Assembly (NCBI GenBank): GCA_013215385.1
Contig: JABSOY010000026.1
Location: 1 to 52,900 of the forward strand
Direction: 5' to 3'
From: Colwellia sp.
GTDB lineage: Bacteria > Pseudomonadota > Gammaproteobacteria > Enterobacterales > Alteromonadaceae
Length of the DNA stretch: 52,900 nucleotides
Shown: positions 17,451-27,100 of the stretch, piece by piece
Layout of the letters: the number at the start of each line of letters is the position of its first letter
Numbering within the stretch: the stretch's first letter is position 1
Notes under the pieces: model-generated
Database searches by the model: none
Seen by the model: only the letters and a program-made list of their open reading frames with translations
Told to the model about the DNA's origin: nothing
Program-made: the position numbers and the translations under genes

Positions 17451-20057
17451 ATGTCTCAAGTAAACTTACCTAATTTAATCGCGAAGTTAGACTCTGATAC
17501 AAAGCGGGCTTTAGAGCTTGCTGCTGGTGATGCGATGAATTCACATTATCCATCAATTGAACTAGAACATTGGTTATTGCAAATAATATATAAGCCGGCA
17601 ACTGAGGTAAGTGAATTTTTTGCAAAACAGAAAATAGAAGTGGAAACTGTTATCAAAGAGCTTTCTTCTAAATTAGCAAAATTGAGTAAGGGCTTCGAGG
17701 GACAGCCAAGCTTGAGTGGCAATTTAACTGAATTGGTCAAATCAGCATGGTTAATTGCTACCGTTGATTTTTCACACAGCCAATTAACACCCTTGCATCT
17801 CATCTTAGCGAGTCAACAAGTTAGTGAGTTAGGCGTAAAAGCGCTTTCACTAAAAAGTTTAGAAAACTTTTCCGAATCTGCATTACGTAGCCAAATATCG
17901 CAATTAACAGTGGCACAATTGGGTACACAATCGGCTGGCGCTCGTACTGCTGGCACTAGCTCTGGAGATGCTTTAGCAAAATATACGATCAATTTAACGC
18001 AAGCAGCACGCGATGGTAAACTGGATAATGTTTTAGGACGAAATCAAGAAATTAGAACGGCGATTGATATACTGTGTCGTAAGAGACAAAACAACCCAAT
18101 ATTTGTCGGCGAGCCCGGCGTAGGTAAAACCGCAGTAGTAGAAGGCTTAGCTATTAAAGTAGCACGCGGCGAAGTACCTGCGATAATCAAAGATATTGAA
18201 ATTCTTAGTTTAGATTTAGGCTTATTACAAGCTGGCGCGAGTGTTAAAGGTGAGTTTGAAAACCGCCTTAAGGATGTGATCAATGAAGTTAAAAATTCAG
18301 AGAAGCCAATTGTCGTTTTTATTGATGAAGCACATACTTTAATTGGTGCCGGTGGTGCTGAAGGACAAAATGATGCCGCTAATTTATTAAAGCCAGCACT
18401 GGCTCGCGGTGAGTTTAGAACATTAGCCGCAACAACCTGGGATGAATATAAAAAGTATTTTGAGAAAGACCCCGCTTTAACACGTAGATTTCAAGTGGTT
18501 AAGATTGAAGAACCTAGCGCTACCGATGCACTGCAGATGTTACGTGGCGTTGCTGAGTCATTGCAAGCCCATCATAAAGTCTATATTCGAGAGTCGGCGG
18601 TTGAAGCTGCTGTTAACTTATCTATTCGTTACTTACCTGCGCGTATGTTACCTGATAAAGCGATTAGTTTACTCGATACCAGTTGTGCCCGTATCGCTTT
18701 AACACAAGGGGCTAAACCTGAATCAATTGAAAGCTTAGAGCAAAATTTGCAATATATGCAGAACGAACTTGAAGTCATGCAAAGAGAATCTGCAGTATTC
18801 GATGATGTTATATTTGAAGTGGAAACGCTCACCAGTAACATAGCGAAAGCTGAAGGTGAACTTGAGTTGTTGAATGCACGTTGGACAAAAGAGCTAGCCT
18901 TAGTCGAGATAGTGTTAGCATTACAAACACAAGTGACAGACAATTTAGCTAATGATGTTGAAGATAAAGAAAAGCATAGCGAATTGAACCAAAAACTTGG
19001 TGAATTAGAAACTTTACAAGCCGGCGAACCACTGGTGAATGCAATGGTGGATGATATTACTATTGCACAAGTTATTGCTTCATGGACGGGTATCCCCATT
19101 GGCAATATGTTAAGTGATGAAGTTAAAAAATTACTTACCATTGAAGAAAACTTACATAAGCGTGTTATTGGTCAAAATACGGCGATTAGTGAATTAGCGA
19201 AAAGTATTCGTATATCTCGGGCCGGATTAACGGATAGCCGCAAGCCTATCGGCGTATTTTTAATGTGTGGACCAAGCGGTGTTGGTAAAACAGAAACAGC
19301 GGTAGCATTGACCGACTTATTATATGGCGGCAGTAATGATATGACCGTGATAAATATGACAGAATTTAAAGAAGAACATAAAATATCAATGTTGTTAGGT
19401 GCGCCGGCAGGATATGTTGGTTTTGGTAAAGGAGGAGTGCTGACAGAAGCGGTACGTCGTAATCCATATTCAGTGTTATTATTAGATGAAATGGAAAAAG
19501 CGCATCCTGGTGTGCATGACTTATTTTATCAAATTTTTGATAAGGGCTGTATTTCAGATAGCGAAGGCCGAAATGTAGATTTTCGTAATACCATTATCAT
19601 TATGACTTCTAATGCAGCTGATCAAGCTATCTGTGATGCTTGTGATGAGAATGAGGAACGCTTACCGAATGAAGAACTGGTTGAGAAAATTAGGCCTGCA
19701 TTGCAGCAATATTTCAAACCAGCCTTTTTAGGCAGAACAACTGTGGTACCTTATTATCCATTGAATGATGAAGAGCTAAGTAAAATTTGTGAAATAGCGC
19801 TTAACCGCATCCGCAAAAAATTAGTTGAACAATACAAAGCAAGTTTTGATTATGACCAAGAGTTTATTAATTATGTGGTCAACAAAAATAATGATCCAAC
19901 AACAGGTGCTCGTGGGATTGAGCAGATCATTAACCGTTCGTTAATGCCAAGATTAGCAGAGCAATGTATTACATTGTTGAGTGAAGGCAAAGAAATTAAC
20001 TCGGTGACTGTAAAATGTATCCATGGTAATGATTTTGAAGTGAATATTGCATCATAA
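17451..20057 (+). CDS. clpV: T6SS AAA+ ATPase ClpV (TssH)
   Basis: An 868-residue Clp-family unfoldase that recycles contracted sheath. An N-terminal Clp repeat domain (about 10-155) is followed by AAA domain 1 with Walker A GEPGVGKT (220-227) and Walker B VVFIDEAH, a coiled middle domain (about 420-520), and AAA domain 2 with Walker A GPSGVGKT (607-614), Walker B VLLLDEMEKAH and a C-terminal GARG sensor motif. Both nucleotide sites look intact. Its location after tssG and its domain pattern distinguish it from the heat-shock protein ClpB. A near-palindrome (20075-20096) follows the stop. Confidence 0.95.
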   Translation: MSQVNLPNLIAKLDSDTKRALELAAGDAMNSHYPSIELEHWLLQIIYKPATEVSEFFAKQKIEVETVIKELSSKLAKLSKGFEGQPSLSGNLTELVKSAWLIATVDFSHSQLTPLHLILASQQVSELGVKALSLKSLENFSESALRSQISQLTVAQLGTQSAGARTAGTSSGDALAKYTINLTQAARDGKLDNVLGRNQEIRTAIDILCRKRQNNPIFVGEPGVGKTAVVEGLAIKVARGEVPAIIKDIEILSLDLGLLQAGASVKGEFENRLKDVINEVKNSEKPIVVFIDEAHTLIGAGGAEGQNDAANLLKPALARGEFRTLAATTWDEYKKYFEKDPALTRRFQVVKIEEPSATDALQMLRGVAESLQAHHKVYIRESAVEAAVNLSIRYLPARMLPDKAISLLDTSCARIALTQGAKPESIESLEQNLQYMQNELEVMQRESAVFDDVIFEVETLTSNIAKAEGELELLNARWTKELALVEIVLALQTQVTDNLANDVEDKEKHSELNQKLGELETLQAGEPLVNAMVDDITIAQVIASWTGIPIGNMLSDEVKKLLTIEENLHKRVIGQNTAISELAKSIRISRAGLTDSRKPIGVFLMCGPSGVGKTETAVALTDLLYGGSNDMTVINMTEFKEEHKISMLLGAPAGYVGFGKGGVLTEAVRRNPYSVLLLDEMEKAHPGVHDLFYQIFDKGCISDSEGRNVDFRNTIIIMTSNAADQAICDACDENEERLPNEELVEKIRPALQQYFKPAFLGRTTVVPYYPLNDEELSKICEIALNRIRKKLVEQYKASFDYDQEFINYVVNKNNDPTTGARGIEQIINRSLMPRLAEQCITLLSEGKEINSVTVKCIHGNDFEVNIAS

Positions 20058-20074
20058 GCCATTTATTAAGTAAA

Positions 20075-20096
20075 ATGAGTTACCTAGGTAGCTCAT
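20075..20096 (+). repeat. Near-perfect 22-bp palindrome between clpV and the FHA gene
   Basis: ATGAG at 20075-20079 is mirrored by CTCAT at 20092-20096, and the centre TACCTAGGTA is a perfect palindrome; one position pair mismatches. It can form a hairpin in the 65-base spacer between clpV and the FHA gene, or serve as a binding site for a dimeric regulator. No T run follows, so it is not a clear terminator. Confidence 0.4.
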
Positions 20097-20122
20097 GACG
20101 ATAACGACTAGCAGTAAAGTAA

Positions 20123-21184
20123 ATGTCAATAACAATACAGTTAACTGAAATACCTGCGAATGAAAGTGTGCCAAATCGCATCGTTACCTTGTCTCCAACA
20201 GGCGGTAATTTTGGTTCGGCATTTGACTGTGATATTCAGTTGCCGGATCGTAGTGGGCAAGTGGCGGCAAAACATGGTTGCTTTATTGCTAATAAAGACA
20301 AAATGATGATACATACTTATTCAGGGCTAAGTATCACCATACAAGGAACGCCATTAGCGCCGGGTAAAAGTGCCATGATAGAAGATGGCACTATCATAGG
20401 TATCGCTGACTATATTATGCTAGTGAGTATTGTCGCTAATATGGATAGTGAACCAAGCGACAACGATATAGTAATTAAACCAGATCAAAATTATCAAGCC
20501 TATTTTTCCGATAACAGTCTTGATGAAGACGATTTTGAAGATACTATTGTAATGAAAGATGATAATGACGGTATGATAAAAGGGCAAACAATGACACAAG
20601 ATAAAACACCACATTTTGCTGCTAGTGGCGTATTTTCTGATGATCCTTTTGAAGACGATCCATTTAAAGATGAAGACATTTCTTTTAATGTAAATGAACG
20701 AGCGTCCTCTGAAGAAAAAAGATTTGCTCAACCGGCAGAGAGTATTGAAACCTTTATTGCCCAAGAGAGTGATAACGATGATACCGAGGTTATTTTTATG
20801 AACAATAACCTTATTAAGACAGCTGAGAGGGAAAGCAATCAGTCAAATGATGATAAAAACCAGGGAATCACACAATTAGTCAGCTTATTAGAGAATCAAA
20901 TAGTAAGTAACAATGATCAGCAAAGTAAGATTTTTCAGGCCATTGATAAGACATTAACAACTTTTATTAACGAATTCTCACCAGAACACCTCGAAGAGGT
21001 TTTTGATGATTTTGGCACACCTTTTTTTGTACAAAAAGAAAAGCAATATTGGCGTTCTTACCGTAAATCATTTAGCCGCCGTCTAGATAAAGGCGAGTAT
21101 CATCGTATGTTTAAAGCCTTATTGTTAGAGAATATGCAAGGTAATACTGCAATCAATAAAGGTAATAAGGGTGAAAATGACTAA
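20123..21184 (+). CDS. T6SS FHA-domain protein (TagH / ImpI family) with altered phosphopeptide site
   Basis: A 353-residue protein: an N-terminal FHA-like domain (about 5-100), an acidic Asp/Glu-rich linker (about 115-230), and a C-terminal domain (about 250-345) with SPEHLEEVFDDFG and YWRSYRKSFSRRL, matching ImpI/VasC-type T6SS accessory proteins. FHA domains normally bind phosphothreonine through a GR arginine and a Ser in VSRRH. Here those positions read G31-S32 and V47-A48-A49-K50-H51, so the key Arg and Ser are absent. No PpkA kinase or PppA phosphatase gene is present in the window. The domain may therefore have only a structural role. It overlaps tssJ by eight bases. Confidence 0.82.
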   Translation: MSITIQLTEIPANESVPNRIVTLSPTGGNFGSAFDCDIQLPDRSGQVAAKHGCFIANKDKMMIHTYSGLSITIQGTPLAPGKSAMIEDGTIIGIADYIMLVSIVANMDSEPSDNDIVIKPDQNYQAYFSDNSLDEDDFEDTIVMKDDNDGMIKGQTMTQDKTPHFAASGVFSDDPFEDDPFKDEDISFNVNERASSEEKRFAQPAESIETFIAQESDNDDTEVIFMNNNLIKTAERESNQSNDDKNQGITQLVSLLENQIVSNNDQQSKIFQAIDKTLTTFINEFSPEHLEEVFDDFGTPFFVQKEKQYWRSYRKSFSRRLDKGEYHRMFKALLLENMQGNTAINKGNKGEND

Positions 21185-21695
21185 ACATTTACACACTTTA
21201 TTACTATTCGTTTCATTGTTATTAATGATTGTCACGTTTTCGGCATGTAGTGTTTTTTCTAGTACTGAAGAGGAAGAAGACCTTATTGAACTCAAGTTGT
21301 TGCTCAAAGCTGGCGATAATATCAACCCTTCTCAAGTGAGTAAAAGAAACCCTGTTGTTGTTAATCTCTATCAATTAAAAAATATAGATGCGTTTAAATC
21401 TTCTCAGATACTTGATTTATACGAAAAAGATATCGCAATACTTGCTGATGATTTAGTTAATAAAAAAATTCTTGGCAGTGTACTGCCACAAGAAAAAAGA
21501 GCTGTAACGCTTGCTATAGCTCAGGGAACCAAATATTTAGCCGTATTTGTTCAGTTTTCCAATTACTCTCAAGCTAAAGCTAAAGCATGGTTAGAGCTTA
21601 AAGAAATTGATGATATTGAACAGATAAATATTTCAATTGATTCATTAACCGTTAATATTGAACCGGTTATCGAACAAAGCTTTTGGTCATGGTAA
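21177..21695 (+). CDS. tssJ: T6SS outer-membrane lipoprotein TssJ
   Basis: A 172-residue lipoprotein with a signal peptide ending in a lipobox (FSAC, Cys24 of the ATG form). The mature part has the TssJ/VasD pattern: an ELKLLLKAGDNINPS strand, PVVVNLYQLKN, a central helix, and a KYLAVFVQFSNY strand. TssJ anchors the TssJ-TssL-TssM trans-envelope complex in the outer membrane. I prefer ATG 21177 because TAAGG (21166-21170) lies six bases upstream; the GTG at 21171 is too close to it. It overlaps the FHA gene and is followed 19 bases later by tssK. Confidence 0.88.
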   Translation: MTKHLHTLLLFVSLLLMIVTFSACSVFSSTEEEEDLIELKLLLKAGDNINPSQVSKRNPVVVNLYQLKNIDAFKSSQILDLYEKDIAILADDLVNKKILGSVLPQEKRAVTLAIAQGTKYLAVFVQFSNYSQAKAKAWLELKEIDDIEQINISIDSLTVNIEPVIEQSFWSW

Positions 21696-21714
21696 TTATT
21701 TTTGGAGAAATCAC

Positions 21715-23049
21715 TTGGATTTAGCTAAACAAGTTGTTTGGAAAGAGGGGATTTTTATCTCACCACAACACTTTCAACAACAAGCTATACATAATAAATC
21801 GTATATTCAGAATTATGCGAGTACCCATGGTTATACTGATCACTTTGGTTTAAGTGATATTACGCTAAATACGGATTTACTAAAAATTGGTAAAATAGCA
21901 GTAACCAACTGTCGAGGTTTATTCCCTGATGGTTATTATTTTAATTTAACTGAAGAAATAGTTATCGATGTGCCAACAGATGCCGTTGAGAAGAATGTAT
22001 ACCTCTCTTTACCTATCGCTCTGCAAGGTTCGGCTGCTTTTGCTCAAGAAAGTGCTCAAAATACCCGTTATATTTGTCAAACGATGACCAGTTATGATAA
22101 TGCATCATTCCAAAATGATAGTATTGAGCTTGAAGTGGCGCGCGATAACATTAGTTTGTCGATTGGCAAGCAAGACATGGCCGGCTTTGTTTCATTCCCA
22201 ATTGCTCGTATTTTGGAAACAAGAGAAACCGGAGAAGTGATTTTTGATAAGAGCTTTATACCTGCTTGTATTCATTTTCAAGCTTCTGTTTATCTCTACG
22301 ATAAAGTCAAAATGCTGCAAAGCTTGATACAAACACGAGCCCATGAAGTACAAAAACGTATCGCCATTGGTCAAGACAGTAAGAGTGAACCAACGTTATA
22401 CAAAGACTATTTATGGCTACAAACATTAAATAGATGGTTACCTTGGAGTGATTGGGTACAACAAGACTTACAATATACCACTCATCAATTATATCGTGAT
22501 TTAACGACATTTTCTGCCGAATTATCAGGATTAACACCTGAGTTGCCTAGTCAATTCAATATGTTAAAGTATGATGGACTTTATCAAACATTTAGTCCTA
22601 TTTTCATGAAATTACATCAACAACTGAGTATGGTATTGCAAGACTCTGTAATTATTTTTGACTGGGATGATAAATTATACGAAAAACGTCGCTTACTTCG
22701 CACTATAATTAATAATCCAGATAGTATGATAAATCGCCGGTTTGTTATCAGTGTTGAATCATCAATGAATTCTGCTGATATTGCGCAACTATTACCACAA
22801 GCTGCTACGTTAGCGGGTAATACGAATATTGTTGAACTAGTTCGCAATGCTATGTCTGGTGTAGAATTACGACACCTTTTAGTGGCACCTCATGAATTAA
22901 AGCCAAAAACTACGGCAAGTTACTTTGAAGTCAATATTAAAAATGAATTATGGATTGATATGTTAAATAAAGGTGAAGCGCTAAATATTCATATAGATAA
23001 TAGGATCTCCGATCTAACCGTCACCTTATATGCACTTTCACTGGGTTAA
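21715..23049 (+). CDS. tssK: T6SS baseplate connector TssK
   Basis: A 444-residue protein starting with the TssK signature (KQVVWKEGIFISPQHFQQQ) and containing the expected central and C-terminal blocks (LAPQ-type motif here as HLLVAPHELKP). TssK links the baseplate wedges to the TssJLM membrane complex. I chose TTG 21715, which is seven bases after GGAG (21704-21707) and places the conserved block at residue 5. A TTG at 21658 would overlap tssJ by 38 bases and adds 19 residues unlike the family. It is separated from tssL by nine bases. Confidence 0.92.
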   Translation: MDLAKQVVWKEGIFISPQHFQQQAIHNKSYIQNYASTHGYTDHFGLSDITLNTDLLKIGKIAVTNCRGLFPDGYYFNLTEEIVIDVPTDAVEKNVYLSLPIALQGSAAFAQESAQNTRYICQTMTSYDNASFQNDSIELEVARDNISLSIGKQDMAGFVSFPIARILETRETGEVIFDKSFIPACIHFQASVYLYDKVKMLQSLIQTRAHEVQKRIAIGQDSKSEPTLYKDYLWLQTLNRWLPWSDWVQQDLQYTTHQLYRDLTTFSAELSGLTPELPSQFNMLKYDGLYQTFSPIFMKLHQQLSMVLQDSVIIFDWDDKLYEKRRLLRTIINNPDSMINRRFVISVESSMNSADIAQLLPQAATLAGNTNIVELVRNAMSGVELRHLLVAPHELKPKTTASYFEVNIKNELWIDMLNKGEALNIHIDNRISDLTVTLYALSLG

Positions 23050-23058
23050 TTTATACTA

Positions 23059-24177
23059 ATGTCAGCTGCTTTACCTAACACTACTACAATAGACTTCGGT
23101 GATAATATCATGGGTAATCAAGCGCCTTTTGATTACTCCGACAATCAACTTTATAACCTTAGTATTCCCTTATTGTCGATATTACTTACCTTAGAGCGAT
23201 TACCTAAACCTGATAACTTGTCAGTTTTTAAAAGCTTACTTAAACAGCATATTGTCGATCTGAGCGAGCAAGGCAAGAAGCTAGATTATCCTTCAGCCGT
23301 TATCGATAAGCTTTGTTGTTTACATTGCATTGTCTTAGATGAGTTTATTATTCACAGTCGTTGGGGCATAAGTGCCGGTTGGGAAAATAATACCTTATTG
23401 AGTGAATTATTTAATTTACAAAGTGGTGGTGATTTATTTTTTACAATCACCGAAAAGGCAATGCGTCAATCGGGTAAAATGATAGATCTGTTAGCCGTTA
23501 TCTATATTTGTTTGCAAATGGGCTTTAAAGGCAGGTATCGCTCTCGACAGTCGGAAAAAATAGGCATTATCATAAAAGAAATTAGAACGGTGACTATTGA
23601 TAATAAAATTTTGCCAAAAGTCATTATGCAAGAAACGCCAGTGAACAAGGGACTGTTTCTTACTAGTCGACGTTACTTTTCCTTTGCCTTAATTATGATG
23701 CTGTTATTAGTGTTTGTGGTAACATTTTTTGATTATTGGTTTAAAGAGACTTACCCCGCAAGAAGTCGCGAGGTGCGAGAGTTGAATAAAATTATTACCA
23801 GCTATAATCAGAACGAAGCAAGCTCACGTTTATTTAGCCTTACTGATAGCACAGCAGAGCCGTCAACTACCAATGACAATATTACGGTTACTGATAATCA
23901 CCAGCAAACTGAACTTGATAAGTCAGGGCAAATTTCAGCGCTATATCGGGTGCAATTAAATTCATTTTCTGCTCGAAGCAACGCTGAAAATTTTCTTAGT
24001 AAAATTGACAATAACCTTTATGACTTATCAATAAAGCCGATCGGTAAATATTATATTGTTTATAGCCTTGCGAATTCTGAATTAGCGGCCGAGCAACAGC
24101 AGCATTATTATCAGACAACCTATCAACTCTCTGCGATTATATTTCAGCTTAATAACATGAGTAAACGCGTATTATGA
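23059..24177 (+). CDS. tssL: T6SS membrane protein TssL (DotU) with a C-terminal SPOR-like domain
   Basis: A 372-residue protein. Residues about 28-190 are the cytoplasmic DotU/IcmH domain (PLLSILLTLERL, DEFIIHSRWGISAGWENNTLL shown in part: CIVLDEFIIHSRWG, then LLSELFN and FKGRYR). A single membrane helix lies near 207-228. The periplasmic tail ends in a segment from about 295 (YRVQLNSFSARSNAENFL, then YYIVYSLANSE and a final strand) resembling a SPOR domain, which binds denuded peptidoglycan glycan strands. Many TssL proteins end after the helix; extended forms carry a cell-wall-binding domain, more often OmpA-like. It would anchor the TssJLM complex to the wall. The last four bases overlap tssM. 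Confidence 0.88.
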   Translation: MSAALPNTTTIDFGDNIMGNQAPFDYSDNQLYNLSIPLLSILLTLERLPKPDNLSVFKSLLKQHIVDLSEQGKKLDYPSAVIDKLCCLHCIVLDEFIIHSRWGISAGWENNTLLSELFNLQSGGDLFFTITEKAMRQSGKMIDLLAVIYICLQMGFKGRYRSRQSEKIGIIIKEIRTVTIDNKILPKVIMQETPVNKGLFLTSRRYFSFALIMMLLLVFVVTFFDYWFKETYPARSREVRELNKIITSYNQNEASSRLFSLTDSTAEPSTTNDNITVTDNHQQTELDKSGQISALYRVQLNSFSARSNAENFLSKIDNNLYDLSIKPIGKYYIVYSLANSELAAEQQQHYYQTTYQLSAIIFQLNNMSKRVL

Positions 24178-27100
24178 CTATTACGCTAACTAAACGACAC
24201 CTAATTACCACGTTATTCATTCTGCTATTTTGTGGATTCAGTTTCTCATGGTACCTGTTGCCAAGTTTTTATTGGTTATTTGGGCCGGCAATGGCCTTAA
24301 CCGTGATCACAGCTATTACTTTATGGCTTACCAATCGCGAAGACGATGACGTTAAGCAGAGAAAAAACCGCGAAAAGCATGACAAAGATACTATTAATAA
24401 GTTATTTAGTTCTTTATTACGAGAGTTAAAAAACAGGGGACAATATAAACAAAAATATCGTTTACCTTGGTATTTATTTGTCAGTCATAACATTCAAGCA
24501 GATAGTGCGGTATTAAGCCAAATGGGCTTTAAACATAGTTCAGCCATCAATCTTGATAACGAGCTGGCAGTGCAAATTTGGCTGAAGAACAATGCAGTGA
24601 TGATAGCAGTAAGCCTATCAGAAGATGATCACCGAGTATTGAATTGCACTAAGCTATTATTGCGTAAAATTAAAAACTTCAGATCTCGGCAAGCATTAAA
24701 TGGTATTTTACTTAGTCAGTCGATTGATCAACTACTCAATCAAGATAAAAGTAACAACAAACAAAAGGCTAATGACAGTCGCCTTGTCATAGATGAAGCG
24801 CAACAATTGTCTGGTCAAAAATTACCGCTTTATGTGTTATTTAATCAAATGGCGAATCTAGCTGACTTTTGTCAATTTTTTTCCTCTCTAGAAGAAAATC
24901 ATTTAGAGGGTTGTTTTGGAGCTGTTAACAATAAACCTTCACAAGCAGAGTCCTTCACCTTACCTTGGTTTAATAGTGCCTTTGATGACCTTTGCCATCG
25001 AATGGGGAAAGCAGTTGTTTTTGCTATTGATAATCAATTAAACGAAAGTTTTAGACGTTCTGTTATTGCGGCCCCTGTACAGTTTAGACAAATAAAAGGT
25101 GATATAAGCCTCTATTTATCAGAGCTATTTCTATCTAAAACATCACCACAGGAATATCAGTTTAGAGGCTTTTTTTTTACCAATACAGAAAATAACGCGA
25201 CAGTCATTGACCCTTTAACCAAGCAAATTGCCTATCAACTAGATCACCATGAAATGCTGGTATCTGATGGCATGAAGATGTCGCATAGTCTTTTTATAGC
25301 TGAACTTTTTAATCGTTTTATTCGACCTGAAGCGGGTATGGCTCAGGTAAACAAATTACGTAAGCGACTACTGCTTACTTTTCAAATGGGCTATTTTGTT
25401 TTTATTTTATCAATATTTGGGATAACGGCAGGGCTATTCAAAGTAAATTTTGATTATTATCAATTGCTCAATGCTAATACTTTAGTACAGCTTGACGCTT
25501 ATAAGAAAAGCGTACAAAAGATCCCATATCAAAGCGGAAGCTTAGTTGACAACGTCAATAACCTTCGCCTAATTGAAAAGATTTACTTAAACTATAAAAG
25601 ACCAACTCCTGTATATATATCGGAATTAGTGCCAAATCCGAGTTTATTCAAAGCACTCGAAAAAACATATCATACTGAGCTATTAAATGTACTTATACCT
25701 TCGTTAGTTAGTGATATCGAAACAAGGCTATTGTCTAATCACAAATCAGGTAATATTCTGCAAACTGCAAATTTGCTGAGTTTAGCCAAATCATTGCAAA
25801 GACACAGCAGTGCTGATTGGCTAGTATTAAAAAATTATTACCAACAGGTTTTTAAAATTAATAATAACCATGATAAAACATCGGTTAATAATTTAATGCT
25901 CTTGATGGATGATGTCTATTTATTGGGTATAGCTAAAATAAGCGTAAATCAGCAGCTCATTGAAAATGCTGAATCAATGTTAAATGAGGTTAATCGCAGT
26001 CAGGTGATTTTTAACTATATTAAAAATTTACCACAATTCTCGTCTATTATTGATATTAAAGATGAACTGGGCACTAAGTTTTTTCAGTTGTACCAAGTCA
26101 AAAATAGTGCAATGTTACAAGTCCCTATTATTTATACTCCTCAAGGATATGCTGCGTTAAATCTCAATGCAAATTCACCTTTGATAAAGGGTGTAATTAC
26201 TGGGAATAAGTCATTGTTAGGTGAGCAATTAAACGAATTTGAAATTAATAATTTAGTTCAGCAGCTACAACGTTTATATCAACGAGCATACATAAATTAT
26301 TGGCTTGGATTTATTGATAACCTTTCGCTTAAGCCGATATCAAAACTGAGTTTAAGCTATTCTTTGAATCTGTTAGCAACAAAGAAAGATGCTCCTTTAA
26401 GTCAGCTCTACGACGTCATTTCCTACTACACCTATCCGAAATTACAATCTGCAGCTTCTCAATCGGTAAAAGAAAATGAAACAGATAAAAAAACGGCATT
26501 ATTACTTGATAATAAACCTACTGTTGTAATGCCGAGTGCGGATCAAAGATTGATGGAAAAGGCTATCCAAGAGAAGTTTTCCGTTTATCATGACTTTATA
26601 AAAGCAGATGAAAATGGAATAAGTAAGCTTTCAAATTTAGTCTCCCACTTTGCTAAAATCAAAAAATGGCTTGATAAGTCAAATAAAAGTAGCAAGGTCG
26701 ATGTTGAATTTTTCCAACAATTATCCGCTATTGATAAAGACCAAAGTTTATATCAATTAAGTGAGACTAAGGTTGAAATTGAACTGCTTGATGATTATAA
26801 GAGTGAATTGATTAGCGTAATCAGTAAAGATATTCGCCGAAAGGTGGTTAGCTATTTAGACAAGCAATGGCAGCAAAAAATGAGCATTCCTTTCTCAACG
26901 ATTTTTGCGAATAAATTTCCCTTTAACATAATGAGTAAATCGAGTGTCACCTTAAAAGAATTTAATCGTTATTTTAAAGTAGGGGGGATATTTGACAAAT
27001 ATACTCAGCAGCTATTTGCTAAGTTCAAACAGGTAGAAGGGCAAGTATTTCTCAATAGCTTCATACCTAATCAGGCGATTTATGTCAGTAGCGAAACTTT

